Shown here: one piece after another, positions 44,503 through 56,103 of the stretch
Layout of the letters: each line of letters starts with the position of its first letter
Position numbering within the stretch: the first letter of the stretch is position 1
Assembly: GCF_001540865.1 (NCBI RefSeq)
Contig: NC_033621.1
Coordinates: 12,606,276-12,670,275, forward strand
Length of the DNA stretch: 64,000 nt
Direction of reading: 5' to 3'
DNA from: Ananas comosus
Lineage: Eukaryota; Streptophyta; Magnoliopsida; Poales; Bromeliaceae
Translations under genes and position numbers: made by a program
The notes under the pieces: generated by a model
What the model was told of the DNA's origin: nothing
Database searches by the model: none
The model's input: the letters and a program-made list of their open reading frames with translations, nothing else

Positions 44503-45276
44503 AGAAATGCAGCGTAGCTGGAGATGCATACAATCTACTTGATTATAATACAATACGCGGCACTGTAGTTATAAATAATTTATTTAATTACATACAGTCG
44601 AGAACTTATGTTTATATATTTTATTATTTTTTAATATGTAATGATGAGGTTATCTTTAATGTAAACAAATTATATTTTGTGTTGAAGTTACACTTTCCAG
44701 CTTTGTGAATTAATTTCAAATTTATCAAACTAAATACGCTGTGTAATTATAACTAAATACAACTAACATAGCTTTTAATTAATGGCCTATTTGGTTCACA
44801 ATATCTTTTGATGCCTTAAAATGGGAACCCTAATAAAGTGAGCGTCGGAATTATAAAATTTTATGTTTGTTTCATCATAGAAATCTGATATGATAGAAAT
44901 TAAAAATTTTTGTAAAATTCTGTAATTTCTTTAAACGTGGAATTTAAAAACCCATCTCAACACTAGGTATCCTTTTCCGATAAATTTTGATTTAAAAAGG
45001 CTATAATACTTTTGTCCAAATTTTATATCTATCACAAAAATTTATATAAATTGAGTATAAAAATTAAATAAAGTTATAAATTTCCTAAATTTAGGAGTAT
45101 TTAAATAGATTTAATATTCAAATAGTCATGATTTTTATGTGATTAACTTAATGTAAATGATAATATTAGTCTCCACAAAAAGAAATATTGTACTAATTTT
45201 ATTAACATAGTTGGACAAAATCTTTGGTGGAGTCAATACAAAAATAATATATTTTTGTGTATTAATTCTAAAATAT
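44503..45276. other. 3' flank of the PMEI gene
   Basis: AT-rich with no gene recognised. The 3' UTR should lie in the first few hundred bases. Confidence 0.5.
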
Positions 45277-45502
45277 AGAGTCCGGTTACTATACTATCGA
45301 TAGTACCTTGCGCTCGATGCTATCGAATTTTTCGCTGCCAGAACTACTCCTTTAATCATTTCTACTCGTTACATCATAAAATTCAACTAATCACTCTCAT
45401 AACTCTAAGAGATTATTATCATCCTAAACCGCACATCCATTCATCCAAGGGCCGAAAACCGAATAGCATAATACTATTAATAATATAGTAATCTAATTCC
45501 TA
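45277..45502. mobile_element. Palindromic MITE G (CCCTAGGG-core relative)
   Basis: Starts AGAGTCCGGTTACTATACTA followed by TCGATAGTACC. The interior (CTACTCGTTACATCATAAAA, ATCATCCTAAACCGCACATC, AAGGGCCGAAAACCGAATAG) follows elements C and H. It ends AATATAGTAATCTAATTC. The core CCCTAGGG is decayed, so it is an older copy. Confidence 0.75.
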
Positions 45503-47362
45503 TATATCAAAAAAAAAAATTTCATGCAACAGAAATTCTATAATATGAATAAATTTTTTAAATATTAATTTTAAGTGAATAAGTTAAATCCTATGAATTA
45601 GGCATGCCTCATTGTGCCACCACATATGATATGTACTACATTAAATAGTTGATAATTTTTTGTTTTGATATTTATTTATAGTGAACATGGTACACTTGCA
45701 CACACACACTAGTTAGGTTTTTTTTTTCTCTTTGTTGAGAGACAAAATTAGAGTACATATTAGAGTACATATTATTATCTCTCCAAAGTGCTTATTTAGT
45801 CTAAGCCTAGGTTGTTGTTCTGTGTTTTTTTTTTTTCAATCTTCTTTTTACACACTAGCTAGGTTTTTTTAATATTCTTTTTCACAATGTTTCATAATGT
45901 TTCATAATGTTTCTAATAAGTCAACCAAAATCCGGAATTTTCTCCCTCTGTCCCTCTCCATCAATTTTTTTTTAATAAAAGACAGAGTATCCTAGCTAGT
46001 GTATAATTCTTAATTTGTCGTAATTGTTTAGAGAATTATATAACCAAAGCTCTCTTTTTCTACTCTGTTAAATATAAATATTAAAAATATTATTTTTTGA
46101 TAGTTTAATTTTTTTAAAAAAATATTTATTTTAATAATTTAACATGATATCAGAATGAAAGCTGCAAAGTTTTAATCCCATCAAATTCTTAATATCATTT
46201 ATTTATTTTTCTATTTAAATAGTAAAATTATAGCTTTTTTTTCAATATATATATTCATCCAAAGTGGGAGACCCAATTCCTCAAATTAGAACTAGGGTAA
46301 GTCATAAAGAAAAGTTGAAAATTTGGTGCCTACTATTTGGCCCTACTAGCTTTTAAATGGAATTTTCTTAATATTAGGAGGAGTACTTCTCATTGATAGT
46401 TAGTGCTTACTAGCCTACCACATAAGATGCTTTAACACTTGTGTTGGCATTTGACTCTTTGGTGGTCTCGTTGACCACTTGCATTGACCTTGTCTTCCTT
46501 AGATCATAGCAATTCTACAAAATAAAAACCCTAAAATACTGTAGCATATATATTTCAACTCACTGTTCGCAGGTCAATTTGTGTTCTGCTCGAAAATGAG
46601 CTCAAGTGCAACACTCAAATACTCTAGCAAATTTAAGCAGGACTGATAATTTAACTCATTGTTCGCAGGTCAGGTCGTGTCCGACTCGAAATGAATTCAA
46701 AATCAATTGCCAGTGTAGTAAATAAGACGAACATAATTTAGGGTCAGTTCACTCTTGTACAGCTCCTTAACAACCTTTACATATAAAAATAATTTTTTTA
46801 AAAAAAATAAAAAAGTAATCACTCCACCACTGGCAAGACAACCTTTAATCGCCTACGGGGACCCAACCTGTGAAATATAAAGTCGTAAGGTTGACAGATC
46901 TAAAAAGTAAGTCTACCAAAATTAAGTTAGGGAAGAAGCCACTGGAATGAAAAGAATTGGTGTAGAACCTTCTAGACACATAAACTATATTTTTATAAAA
47001 AACTAAAAATAAAAAAATGCCACACTCTATTTTATAAAGGTGAAAATATAAAGAACTTATCTGAACTATAAATCATTTTGAGCTTGTTATCTGATCTTTT
47101 AAAATTTTAATTTTAGTATTTTACTACTCAATCTTTCTATTTGTTTACTTTGAGCCATTCAACGTCACTTTGATTTCAAATTCGAATACGCCGTTTATCT
47201 TTCAAACAAGTTAAAGATTGGGCAATAGTCTGCAATCTAATTTAAAATGATTCATAGTTCAGATAAAACAAGTAGAGGATCGAAACCTCAACTTCTTAAC
47301 TAATTTAGAAAACCTCAAAAGGTTCATTCATTCACTACAAATTAGAAACAAGCATTAGTTCA
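45503..47362. other. AT-rich intergenic DNA
   Basis: No gene seen. Small features: ACTCACTGTTCGCAGGTCA at 46559 recurs as AACTCATTGTTCGCAGGTCA near 46655, and three TTGAC[TC] W-box words sit within about 40 bp at 46449-46488 without a neighbouring gene start. Confidence 0.45.
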
Positions 47363-49026
47363 CTACACCACCACTTCCCGGTCGAACAACCAACTAAACC
47401 GGACCCTCCTGGGCCGGGCCTTCGCGGCCCGATCCTCGGCCCGTTCCTGTACCTTCCTCATCCTCGGGCCCAGCTCGCATATAAAATCGCGGGCCCTCCG
47501 GCCCTCTCCGCTCAGTCCTCTCTCCAACTGCTGCAGTTTCCATCTGTCGACTAAAAACTCTACTATCCCGGCGTAGTCGCCCGCGGTGTATACCCCGATC
47601 TTTTGGGCCACTGCAGAGAAGTTCTCGAACAGCCGCGCGTCCCGGCCGTCGTGCATGAGGTGCGCCGGCATTGCGATGCGCTTGCGCATCATGTCGGCGA
47701 TGGCAATCACCGCGCCATCCGGGTCGAGCTCCAGGAGCTGCTCCACGATGCGCTCGTACGCGTGCTCGTGCCGCTTCTCGTCGGCGGCGATGGTGCCGCA
47801 GAGCCGGGCCAGGACGGCGTCGCCGCGGGCCTTGGCGAGCCGGGCCGTGTTGCCGTGCGAGACGAACGTGGCCCGCTCCTGGAACGACGTGTAGACGTAG
47901 CCCAAGTAGGGGTTGTTCTCCGTGCCGGGGTCCTGAAAAACGGCCCAAAAGGCCCAATAGTGAATTTATGATTATACTTGGGCCAGGCCCAAAAGGCCCA
48001 TTGGGCCAGAGTAACTAAGCAGTACATTGGTATACTCCCATGTTAGGAAATAGAGGGTCACTTTATCAATCAATTTGATGAGTATTGTTTTTTACTTTTT
48101 CTATTTTTTTAAAAAAATTGTGTCCATGGCAAAATTATGTACCGTTTAATAGTGAACCGATTAAGCTTTTTGACTTTATATATATCAGGAAATTAACGGC
48201 TAATAGTCAAAATTTGTACTTAACACAACCCAAAAAAATAGTCAAAAAATTCTCTATAAAAAATGGGAAAAAATTATTGTGCTCAAAAGTCTAAACTAAG
48301 GACATTATTCAAACAACCTTTTCGTCAAATATCATCAACAGCATTAACTTTTTTAAAAAAAGGGATTGTCCCCGAGCTGTTCATATAACTTTAAGATTCA
48401 TGTTATTGGTAAATAGAATAGAAAATTGTTCCTATGAAAAGACAATCTAATCAAACTGTCCATCAATTTGTGCATTGTATATGATGACCGCTTGATTAGA
48501 CTTTCTATTTTAGGGGCTAAGCGACGTGGGTGCATGCATGCATGCTCTTACGTACCATTCCCGCGCCGACGAGGTACTGCACCGTCTTTTCGACCATCCG
48601 CATGTCGACGCGGCCGGAGAGGTACAGGTACTTCCCGAGCGCATCACCGTGCCGGTTCTCCTCGGCGGTCCACGCCCGCGTCCACACCGCCCACGGGCTC
48701 GCGCTGGCCCCGGTCTCGTCCCGCACCCCGTCCAGCGTGTTGATCATCGTCTGGTACGTCGGCAGCGCCTCCTCCGTCACCATGTCCCCCACAAGCACTG
48801 CAAGTAGCTCGTCGGGCAATTGCGCCGACCGGGCCCTCAATTCCCGAACCTGGGCCCCAAACTCCTCCGTGGGCCGGGCCGAGTCCGGCAGGAAGTCCGT
48901 GGGCTGCCAGCATTGGTCCACGGGCTTCAGCAGCGGTAAGAGGGCCCGGCGGGCCCAACTCTCGAGCGATTTGAACACCTCGGCCTTCTCCGGCGGCATC
49001 GAGTGCGTCACGCTCCGTCGCACCAT
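47363..49026 (-). CDS. Stearoyl-ACP desaturase-type acyl-ACP desaturase
   Basis: Soluble plastid di-iron enzyme that puts the first double bond into ACP-bound fatty acids (18:0-ACP to 18:1-ACP in the classic member). Two exons close in phase: 48556-49026 and 47363-47932 (346 aa from the first in-frame ATG), with a 623-bp intron between YLVGAGM and [11 protein letters not shown]. Iron-ligand motifs are present: EENRHG (122-127) and DEKRHE (208-213), plus [14 protein letters not shown] and [15 protein letters not shown]. The C-terminus ([11 protein letters not shown]) is family-like. The mature castor enzyme is about 363 aa, so the catalytic domain is complete but a plastid transit peptide is missing from this model. 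The frame continues open upstream to 49148 ([19 protein letters not shown]), and the region above is duplicated around an N, so the true start cannot be read. Substrate chain length is not predictable. Confidence 0.9.
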
Positions 49027-49053
49027 CGGCGGTGCCGCCACCGCCGCAATCTT

Positions 49054-49266
49054 ATTAATTGAGAGCCGAGACACAGTTGATGAGTCTGCATTGCACACTA
49101 CTATTCTTACTACCGCGTTTGAAAATATGACCGCGTTATGATTTCCGTNTCGCGGCCGCCGCGGCGCTCCAATTAATTGAGAGCCGAGACACAGTTGATG
49201 AGTCTGCATTGCACACTACTATTCTTACTACCGCGTTTGAAAATATGACCGCGTTATGATTTCCGT
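49054..49266. repeat. 95-bp direct duplication around a single N
   Basis: 49054-49148 and 49172-49266 are the same 95-bp sequence (ATTAATTGAGAGCCGAG through ATGATTTCCGT). They are separated by N (49149) and a GC-rich 22-bp link containing GCGGCCGC. This pattern is best explained by two contig ends that overlap but were joined with an N instead of merged. It cuts the desaturase 5' end. Confidence 0.88.
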
Positions 49267-49290
49267 GTGTGTATATATATAGAGTGGGGT
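49267..49290 (-). promoter_or_regulatory. Likely TATA box of the desaturase gene
   Basis: Minus-strand CTATATATATACACAC lies directly above the duplicated leader. About 30 bp downstream falls inside the outer 95-bp copy, and the first ATG (49209) follows. Two CACGTG G-boxes at 49704-49709 and 49737-49742 lie further upstream. Confidence 0.5.
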
Positions 49291-50272
49291 GCGGAAATAA
49301 ATGACCTTAGAAAGGGCATAAAATTTCAAAAAAGGGTGGTGGTTTTATGACGCTTGTGGCCGTTGGGGTAAAGGGTATTTGCGTCATTTCACATAACGGA
49401 GAGGGTTTGTGACCGAGTTGTGCTTTTTTAACAAAACCAATGGGTGCAGTGGTTTTATGGTTCCTGTGGGTGTAACATCCCCTTCGTGGAAACTATCGCC
49501 TGGACAGGGTGCATGAGCCGCACCAGTTAGAGCGCGAAACGTGGCATGTTAACCAATGAAAAGGGGGCGTGGGATTTGGAATCGGTGGGGCTGAGAATAT
49601 CATCGTGGCGGTCGAGTGTTTTGTTAATTGGGGATTAGTGGGGTGCGATTAATTAAGTTAACCTTTTTAGCGACGCCACCGGGTTTAATTAAAGGGGTTT
49701 TGGCACGTGCGGAGGGGGCGGTGGTTGAGGCCGCAGCACGTGCCCCACAAGGCCCATTTCTAGGCCCATTAGAACAATTTTTTTTTTTCTTCTTTACGTT
49801 TTTTTAAAAATTTTTCATGGGCCTGGCCCATTGGGAATCGTGGGCTTAGTCTTAATGTAAACTAGCTCTTTATTAATTTAACGCATTTATAATTTATTGG
49901 CATTTTGTGAATATAAATATTAAAAAATATAATTTTATGGTAGCTTAATTTTTTATAGAATAATAATATTTTTATAAAATTAATTATGGTATCAAAACAT
50001 GACAGAGAGAAACCAAGCAATTAATAAATAAAAAAAATATATATGAATTTATAACTTACACTTATCTCAATTGTATAGTCATGTTTTATTCATCGTGGTA
50101 AACCATATATAAATGGAAGCAGTAAATGCGAACTCACTTTACACATTTTCCATCCACACTCATTTTATTTTATTATTATTGTTATTATTGGGAGACGCGT
50201 ACGCAAACGACTCTCCCCATCCATGCATGCAAACCCTACTTTTCATAGGAGCCAAACAAAGCCATGTCCTTC
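49291..50272. other. Upstream region of the desaturase gene
   Basis: Moderately GC-rich near the gene, then AT-rich after 49870. It contains two CACGTG G-boxes (49704, 49737) and GGCCCATT-type words. A small open frame at 50113-50406 overlaps the end of the TED-like gene on the other strand and is not supported. Confidence 0.5.
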
Positions 50273-50922
50273 CTAAACCCTGCGTTCAAGAAGACGATGG
50301 CCATTATCCGGAACCGCCGAGCGCAGCGGCGGCCGCTCCCCTCCTACCTCTTTGCGTGACGCTTCGGCGATCGCTTCGTGCTTCCTTTTCACTTCTTGTA
50401 GTTTGATATCTTCATCGATACATAGTGCTACAAGTTGCTCGCCGTGGGGGCCCGGAACGACGGTCTCGTGGACGTGAACATGGTCTTCGGAGCTCACAAC
50501 CTTGTCCTCTTCGACCGCTTTCTTCTTCTCCTTCTTCTTCTTCTTTCTGAGGCAGCAGCAGAGTGCTGCTGCCAAGAAGGCAAGGAAGAATAGCCCGCCG
50601 AGCGAGACAAACACGACGGGGGGAGTGGCAGGGGAGGGGACGGTGAGGGGGGCAGCGGCGGCGGCGGTGTCACATGGAGGCGGAGGGGGAGCACTGGGGC
50701 CTAGGGGGGCCGGGCGTGGAGGCGCGGGCGGGGGCAGGCGGTGGAATTGCGGGGGAGGAGGTTATAGCTGGAGGCGGGGAGGGGGGGCCCCATCATGGGA
50801 CGGCGGCGGCGGCGGAGGGCTTCGCTACGCGAAGGGGGAAAGACGGGGGCGGCGGGACGGAGAGGGCGGCCGAGGGGGCTTGAAAGGGAATGTTGAGGGG
50901 GGAGGGAAGAAGGGGAAGCCAT
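50273..50922 (-). CDS. TED6/7-like secondary-wall membrane protein, frameshifted as assembled
   Basis: Resembles TRACHEARY ELEMENT DIFFERENTIATION-RELATED 6/7, small single-span proteins of xylem cells reported to associate with secondary-wall cellulose synthase. The start ATG at 50922 (MASPSSLPPQ) opens a Pro-rich frame that stops at 50701. The transmembrane part is in another frame, open from about 50760 down to 50273: a Pro-rich lead, PPVVFVSLGGLFFLAFLAAA, LCCCLRKKKKKEKKK, then VHVHETVVPGPHGEQL and CIDEDIKLQEV, all family-like. The two frames overlap between 50701 and 50760 and differ by one nucleotide, in a GC-rich tract with homopolymers. One indel, from sequencing or real, would explain it; an intron is less likely because no good signals are present. 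A TATA-like CTTATAAATA lies at about 51016-51026, suitably placed for this ATG. Confidence 0.62.
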
Positions 50923-51051
50923 AGTTTTGAGGGGAGGGGATAGAAGACATGTTGTGTTGAGTAGGATTAGATGCAAACTAGCTAGGGATGAGCAAAATGG
51001 TGTGAGTGTGTGTTGGTATTTATAAGAACCAATATAGATATATATTGACAT

Positions 51052-51283
51052 GTATATATATTAATATATTATATATGTAGTGAAGTGTGATTTGGTTTGC
51101 ATATGTGTATGACTTGGCTCCCATGCTAAGGCTTTTGTGAGAGTTGCTTCAAATCAATGTGTTGCTTACCTAGCAACGTGGGGAAGGCCTTTCTCTATAT
51201 ATAGATATATAATATAATTTGTGTAACTAAGAAGCTTTGGAAAAGAACTACTATACTCATGGTCATGAGTATTATTTGTTAAG
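51052..51283. other. Upstream flank of the TED-like gene
   Basis: AT-rich with TATATA stretches. No gene seen. Confidence 0.4.
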
Positions 51284-51990
51284 GCTTTGTTTGGTTCCGG
51301 GATAACGAATATTGAAATAAATTTTTTATTTCTAAAATAATTTGCTATTCTGAAATAATTAAGATAAAAGTTAAATTATTTTTGATTAATTTTATGAGAT
51401 AGTAGAGAATAGTGGGAAAAAAAATGATCGTTTGAATTTGATATAAAATATAATTTAATAAAAATTTCTTATAAAAATAATTATTGTAAAAACAATTTAT
51501 AAAATAATTCATTAATAATTATTGTAAAAATTATAATATTTAATAAAAATAATTTATTAATAAATTATGATTTAATAAAAATAATTTTTATATATATAAT
51601 TTTTTAAAATTCTACTTAAACTTAAATTTAATAAAAATAATTTATTATAATATTTAAATANNNNNNNNNNNNNNNNNNNTAAATAATATGTATTAATATA
51701 ATATTATTATAATTTTATAATAAAAATAATATATTATAATATATAACATATGATATCTATATAATTTAGTTTAATTCGTTTTTTAATTTTAATAATGTTT
51801 GAAATTAAACTTTGGAATAGCACTATTCTGCCAAAATGGTGGAATAATAAATTTCAAGTTATTCCGGAATAGCCAGAAATAGCAAGGTTTGACAGGAATA
51901 AAATATCTTGACCAAAAAGCACTTCATTTGGTGGAATAGCGGGATAACTTTTGTTATCCCCGCTTTATCCCCGAATCAAATCGGTCCTAA
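51284..51990. mobile_element. hAT-like foldback with a gap
   Basis: The left end GGCTTTGTTTGGTTCCGGGA is mirrored by the right end CCCCGAATCAAATCGGTCCT. Next to the ends, ATAACG and GTTATCCC also mirror. The interior is very AT-rich with ATTCCGGAATAGC and TAAAATAATTTGCTATTC. The N run 51661-51679 lies inside. TTTGGTTC-type ends suggest the hAT superfamily, which is an inference. Confidence 0.6.
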
Positions 51991-53191
51991 AGAATATAAA
52001 ACAATCTCTAATCTCCAAAATTTTAAGCTAATAGAGAACAATGTTTAAATATCTTTATATTTACCACTTTTTTTACGTGATCGAGACTTGTGGACTTGAA
52101 TTAAGTGAGAGAAAATCGACAAAGCTAGGAGTTTGGCGTTACTAGAATTCAGAACCTCCTTCTCTGATATTATATTAAAGAATATGAAACAATCGTTATT
52201 TTTCAAAAGCTTACACTAGTAGAGAACGATGTTTAAATATTTTTATATTTAATATTATCCTCTTTTCTTTTGTTTATTGACGAGTTCTTTGCAAAGTTTT
52301 AAAAGTTGGTACAAAATCTACACATTTCTTAGTTACTTTTAAGTTTACAGGAGTATATGAATTCAAACAGATCTCTATGGGCTCAGCCCAGCTAAAAACA
52401 TCACCTTGGGCTCCTTCAACCCAAATAAGGCCCAATAAAAGGGGTCTTATTAACAGCTAAATTTGAATTCCCCTCTATCCCTCCCTCCCTCAATTGCTCG
52501 GCCATGCACTGCGCGGCGAGGACGCAACGACGTTGGCGCACCTTCAGCGGTGTCGACGGTGGCGACAATCTCAGCTGCAGCGACGGCAACGGTCATGGTA
52601 ATGGTTAGAACGCACAGCAAAACCGAGAAAGAAATCGAGAGTTTAAACCAGAGAGAATTATCATATGAGCAATCAACTTGTTGCAATAATCCGCTTCTAT
52701 TAGATTACAAATCACTATATGAACTTTCAGAAAGAATGTTAATCGCCACTAAAATATGTTAAAAAAAGCGAGCCAATTACGCTTTAATCATCGGTTTGTG
52801 GCAGGTTAAGATGAAGAATAAATGGGCCCAATCAATAGACAAGTTATCAGATTATTGTTAGCAGGTCAATCCAACAAACCTGGATATATGTCACAAATTT
52901 TTAATTAAAAATGTGGTTTACCAAATAGAGGTGATGAGAAACAAGGCCTACCAACTCCTGCTTTAGGTTTACCTGTTTTTGTACGGAAATGTATAGCATA
53001 TTGCCCCTTTTTATCACGAAAATATGAAAAATTCAGATAGTATTCTAAAATATTGTTGATGAGTCGATTTTGCATATATTATAGTTGATTATTGGATTAG
53101 CTTCTCAACTATGATCTTTAACTTAGGTATCACTTCTGATATCTAGAAACATATAAGACTGATTAGCTGCGAAAGACATAAGACTGACTCG
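51991..53191. other. Intergenic DNA, no supported gene
   Basis: Two blocks near 52000-52060 and 52180-52250 share AAAACAATC...AGAGAACNATGTTTAAATAT, a diverged duplication. A GC-richer patch at 52490-52620 gives open frames on both strands (52463-52762 + and 52450-52686 -), but neither resembles a known family. It could be a gene fragment. Confidence 0.4.
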
Positions 53192-53196
53192 TAAAC

Positions 53197-53805
53197 TGTT
53201 AGAACAAATACCGCACAGAAATCTGATTGTGATTTAAATCTAACTAAATTTTTATTATGAAAATAAATAAATCAATTTACAGATGATCGCTAAATCCAAA
53301 TAAATACTTAATTGATCCGGAAGCGTGCGAGGCATTGCCCTAAGGCGTATTCCCGTCCTTACGTGCGGGATTAACCGGGAACAACACCCCAAGGTACGAC
53401 CGGAATTCCTCCTCCTGCGAGCACGATCGTGAAGGAGATTGACGGTGACTCTTTCAACACCCAGCGATAAATAAAAAAAATTAACTTATGAAAAAGGGAT
53501 ATCAAAGTAAAACAAAATTTCATCTCTTTTACTTCTCTATATAATATTCATATATCATGAACAGTATGTAGAGGAATAATCTAATAAATAAAGAGAATGG
53601 GTTGAACATTGGAATCCTCAAAGGATTCCAATAGTGGAAACGGTTTCCACTATTAATCCATCTCATTAATTAAAATAAATAACAATGGATACTAATAAAT
53701 GAGAATAAAAGAATTAATAAATAACAATTAAAATAATAATAATAGTAATTAAGAAATTTGAGTAGTAATAATAATGATTAAGGGATTTTGAATTTTCCTC
53801 CAACA
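53197..53805. mobile_element. Solo LTR, 609 bp, with TAAAC duplication
   Basis: Starts TGTTAGAACAAATACCGC and ends AATTTTCCTCCAACA, giving the TG...CA termini of an LTR. TAAAC lies immediately outside both ends (53192-53196 and 53806-53810), a perfect 5-bp target-site duplication. The interior has GCATTGCCCTAAGGCG and GGATTAACCGGGAACAACAC. There is no second LTR, PBS or coding domain, so it is a solo LTR from a larger retrotransposon unrelated to the TRIM family. Confidence 0.87.
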
Positions 53806-53810
53806 TAAAC

Positions 53811-53972
53811 TGTATACTAAAATCTCATTACGTATCTATTGTATTATCTTTTATAAAAAGTGATGAATCACATCTTATATTAGTTTTGCATACGAGAGTG
53901 ACTCAATTAATAACATATCCATTACATTATTGTGTTACAAGAAGTGATGAATCACACCTTATATTAGGTAAG

Positions 53973-54010
<38 letters not shown>

Positions 54011-54246
54011 TGCTTTTTAAGGATGCAACACATGTGCTTTCACATTTTTGAACATTGGATAAATGTGAAGATCTATATATAGTATGAGAAAGTTCATGAA
54101 ATTCTCAATGTGGACAACAAGTGTGTGTTCACTTACCCAGAAGCAGTACTTCTGACTAAAAAATCTTCAACAGGATTTTGCTACACTCAATGGAAATTAT
54201 GAGTTATAAGGCCTGTGATTTTATATATAGCTCATATACTCATATT
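53811..54246. other. Intergenic spacer with a GA microsatellite
   Basis: AT-rich. (GA)n at 53971-54008. A GTGATGAATCACACCTTATATTAG-like block appears twice (near 53860 and 53942), a short tandem-like duplication. No gene. Confidence 0.5.
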
Positions 54247-54261
54247 AACTTCCTACCACAA

Positions 54262-54424
54262 TACCGACCGTCTCTAGAGCAAGTGGCAAAAGGCTTGGTG
54301 GTTGATACCCGAGATCCAAGTTTGAATCCTAGTTGATTCACATTTCCAGCTAAGTTTATTTCTAAATAAAATAAACGAATCGGGTAGCATGCTACATTTC
54401 TCTCTCAAAAACAAAAAAAAAAAA
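54262..54424 (+). mobile_element. tRNA-derived SINE, copy 3 (intact)
   Basis: Head with CCGACCGTCTCTAGAGCAAG, TGGCAAAAGGCTTGG, the B-box-like AGTTTGAATCC, TAGTTGATTCACATTTCC, AGCTAAGTTTATTTC, AAACGAATCGGGTAGC, ATGCTACATTTCTCTC and an A tail. The 15-bp word AACTTCCTACCACAA occurs at both edges (54247-54261 and 54425-54439), a perfect target-site duplication from L1-type retrotransposition. This is the best-preserved of the three copies. Confidence 0.9.
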
Positions 54425-54439
54425 AACTTCCTACCACAA

Positions 54440-56100
54440 CTATCTTTATTTGTATGCGGAGTAATTGTTATTTAGTATGACAAAAAAAAGTTGTTTCCAA
54501 AGCTAGATATTAAAAATCAATGCTAACAAATTAAGAAAATGTAGATGTTCTAGATTTCTAATTCATATACACCAGGCGATTTGAGCGTCCTTCGTTAAGG
54601 AGCAATCATCAGTAACGGTGGCAATCGAACAATTAGTGCAAAACATGATTGAGTGGATATCTTTGTCGGCTTTTGATAGACGGTAAATTTGAGCAAAGCC
54701 TGACCTAGGGCTAGGGTTGAGCCAGAGAAAGTTAGGTCAGCTCGATCCTGATGCAACATTGAAATAAAAGAACTCATACATGACCTAGATTTTTCTGAAC
54801 CTCAATTTTTGACACTTAAGTTAGCCAAATAAGCAGGTCCAAATTCGATCATTTGACTGAGCATGTTGGACTTGATTTGTCGCTGTCTAATAGATGATTC
54901 AAATAAGTAATGTGTAGAAATTTTTTGCACATGTACAATTTAAACTAAAAATGTGCTATAGCAAAAGCACCAAGCTGCACATGTTGATGTGCAACTTAAC
55001 CATGCAATGGGTGTCATTAAATGGAGGAGCTTCAAATCTAGCTTGTCCAATCATGCCAATGCCCAATTTGTAATTTGTAAAATGGTCAAGGCCTTCACTT
55101 ACATACACCCCTTTTGAGACATGCATAACTCCAATTTTACCCAAACAGTGTACAACAAATTAATAGATCCCCTTTAAGAGCCTTGCTTGGTCATACACAC
55201 AATCACTTAGATGCAAACTCTAAGGAAGAATCATCTTTTTCTAAGAGAGAGGACACCTACTATCCTCCCAAGCTATAAGTGGATTCCTACTAAAAAGGCT
55301 CATTGTTGTTATCATACATCTTTCCCTTCTAAGAGAACTTGTTATCTACACCAGGTTTATCCATATATCTCATGCACCTCAATCAATATGTAACAAACAA
55401 GGTCTTTAAATTAAAAATTTTAGGGTGCACCAATTATATTGCTGATATGGCATTCCTAACCAATCAGATTATTTTTCTTGAATTTACCTATCCCATCATG
55501 GTCATTAGATAAATATTTTTATTATACTTTTTTTTTTCAAAAATAGAAGTATTATTGGCTGGTTATTGATTATATAGTATAAGTGTGGCATAGAGAACTT
55601 ATTCCTTTAAATCGAGATCTAGTATTATATTTTTATTCTACACCAACGAAAAAAGAATACGTATTAAAGTTATGTAAACATATTATCGAGATATCAAGTA
55701 GTTTCAAAATAAACGGTTTAAAGAAATACTCTTTAATTTATAAAAAAAACTAATTTCCATAATTTGTGATAATTTTCTTTAGTATATAGTCCTCTTTTAA
55801 TGGTGACATTCATGAGATAGAGCAACATTATACACACATACATATTTTAAAGTATTTTACGACTATGCTAGTTTAGATAATTTTAATTGCGCCGTTGATA
55901 CAATTTATAAAAGAATAGATCTGAGAGAGACGAACAACAAAGTTGAAGAGTTTTATGTGCTATGAACACTGACTGTGACTTTATGTACTTCGTGAGATTA
56001 TGAATTCATTCAATACAAAAGACAAAGTTAATCTCAAACATACGATCAAAGTACACGATTTCTTTTTCTCGCAACTTTGACGAAATAAACAGGTCCTATC
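54440..56100. other. AT-rich intergenic DNA
   Basis: No gene seen. Small frames (54595-54777 -, 54956-55144 -, 55211-55393 +) have no family features. Confidence 0.45.
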
Positions 56101-56103
56101 ACC

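Noticed and set aside
43942..44553. 203-codon minus-strand frame over the PMEI gene
   Set aside because: Gly/Glu-rich antisense of the Ala-rich coding sequence; the sense frame has signal peptide and conserved cysteines.
47586..48018. Open frames on the + strand at the desaturase locus
   Set aside because: Antisense to the conserved desaturase exon and kept open only by high GC.
48526..49141. 203-codon + strand frame over the desaturase first exon
   Set aside because: Antisense shadow; the minus strand carries the di-iron motif EENRHG and family-wide conservation.
52450..52762. Overlapping frames on both strands near 52.5 kb
   Set aside because: Neither has family features and the GC-richer patch is short. 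At most a gene fragment.
54262..54350. tRNA gene
   Set aside because: It has A- and B-box-like words but the arms do not form a cloverleaf, and the body plus A tail with 15-bp duplications identify a SINE.
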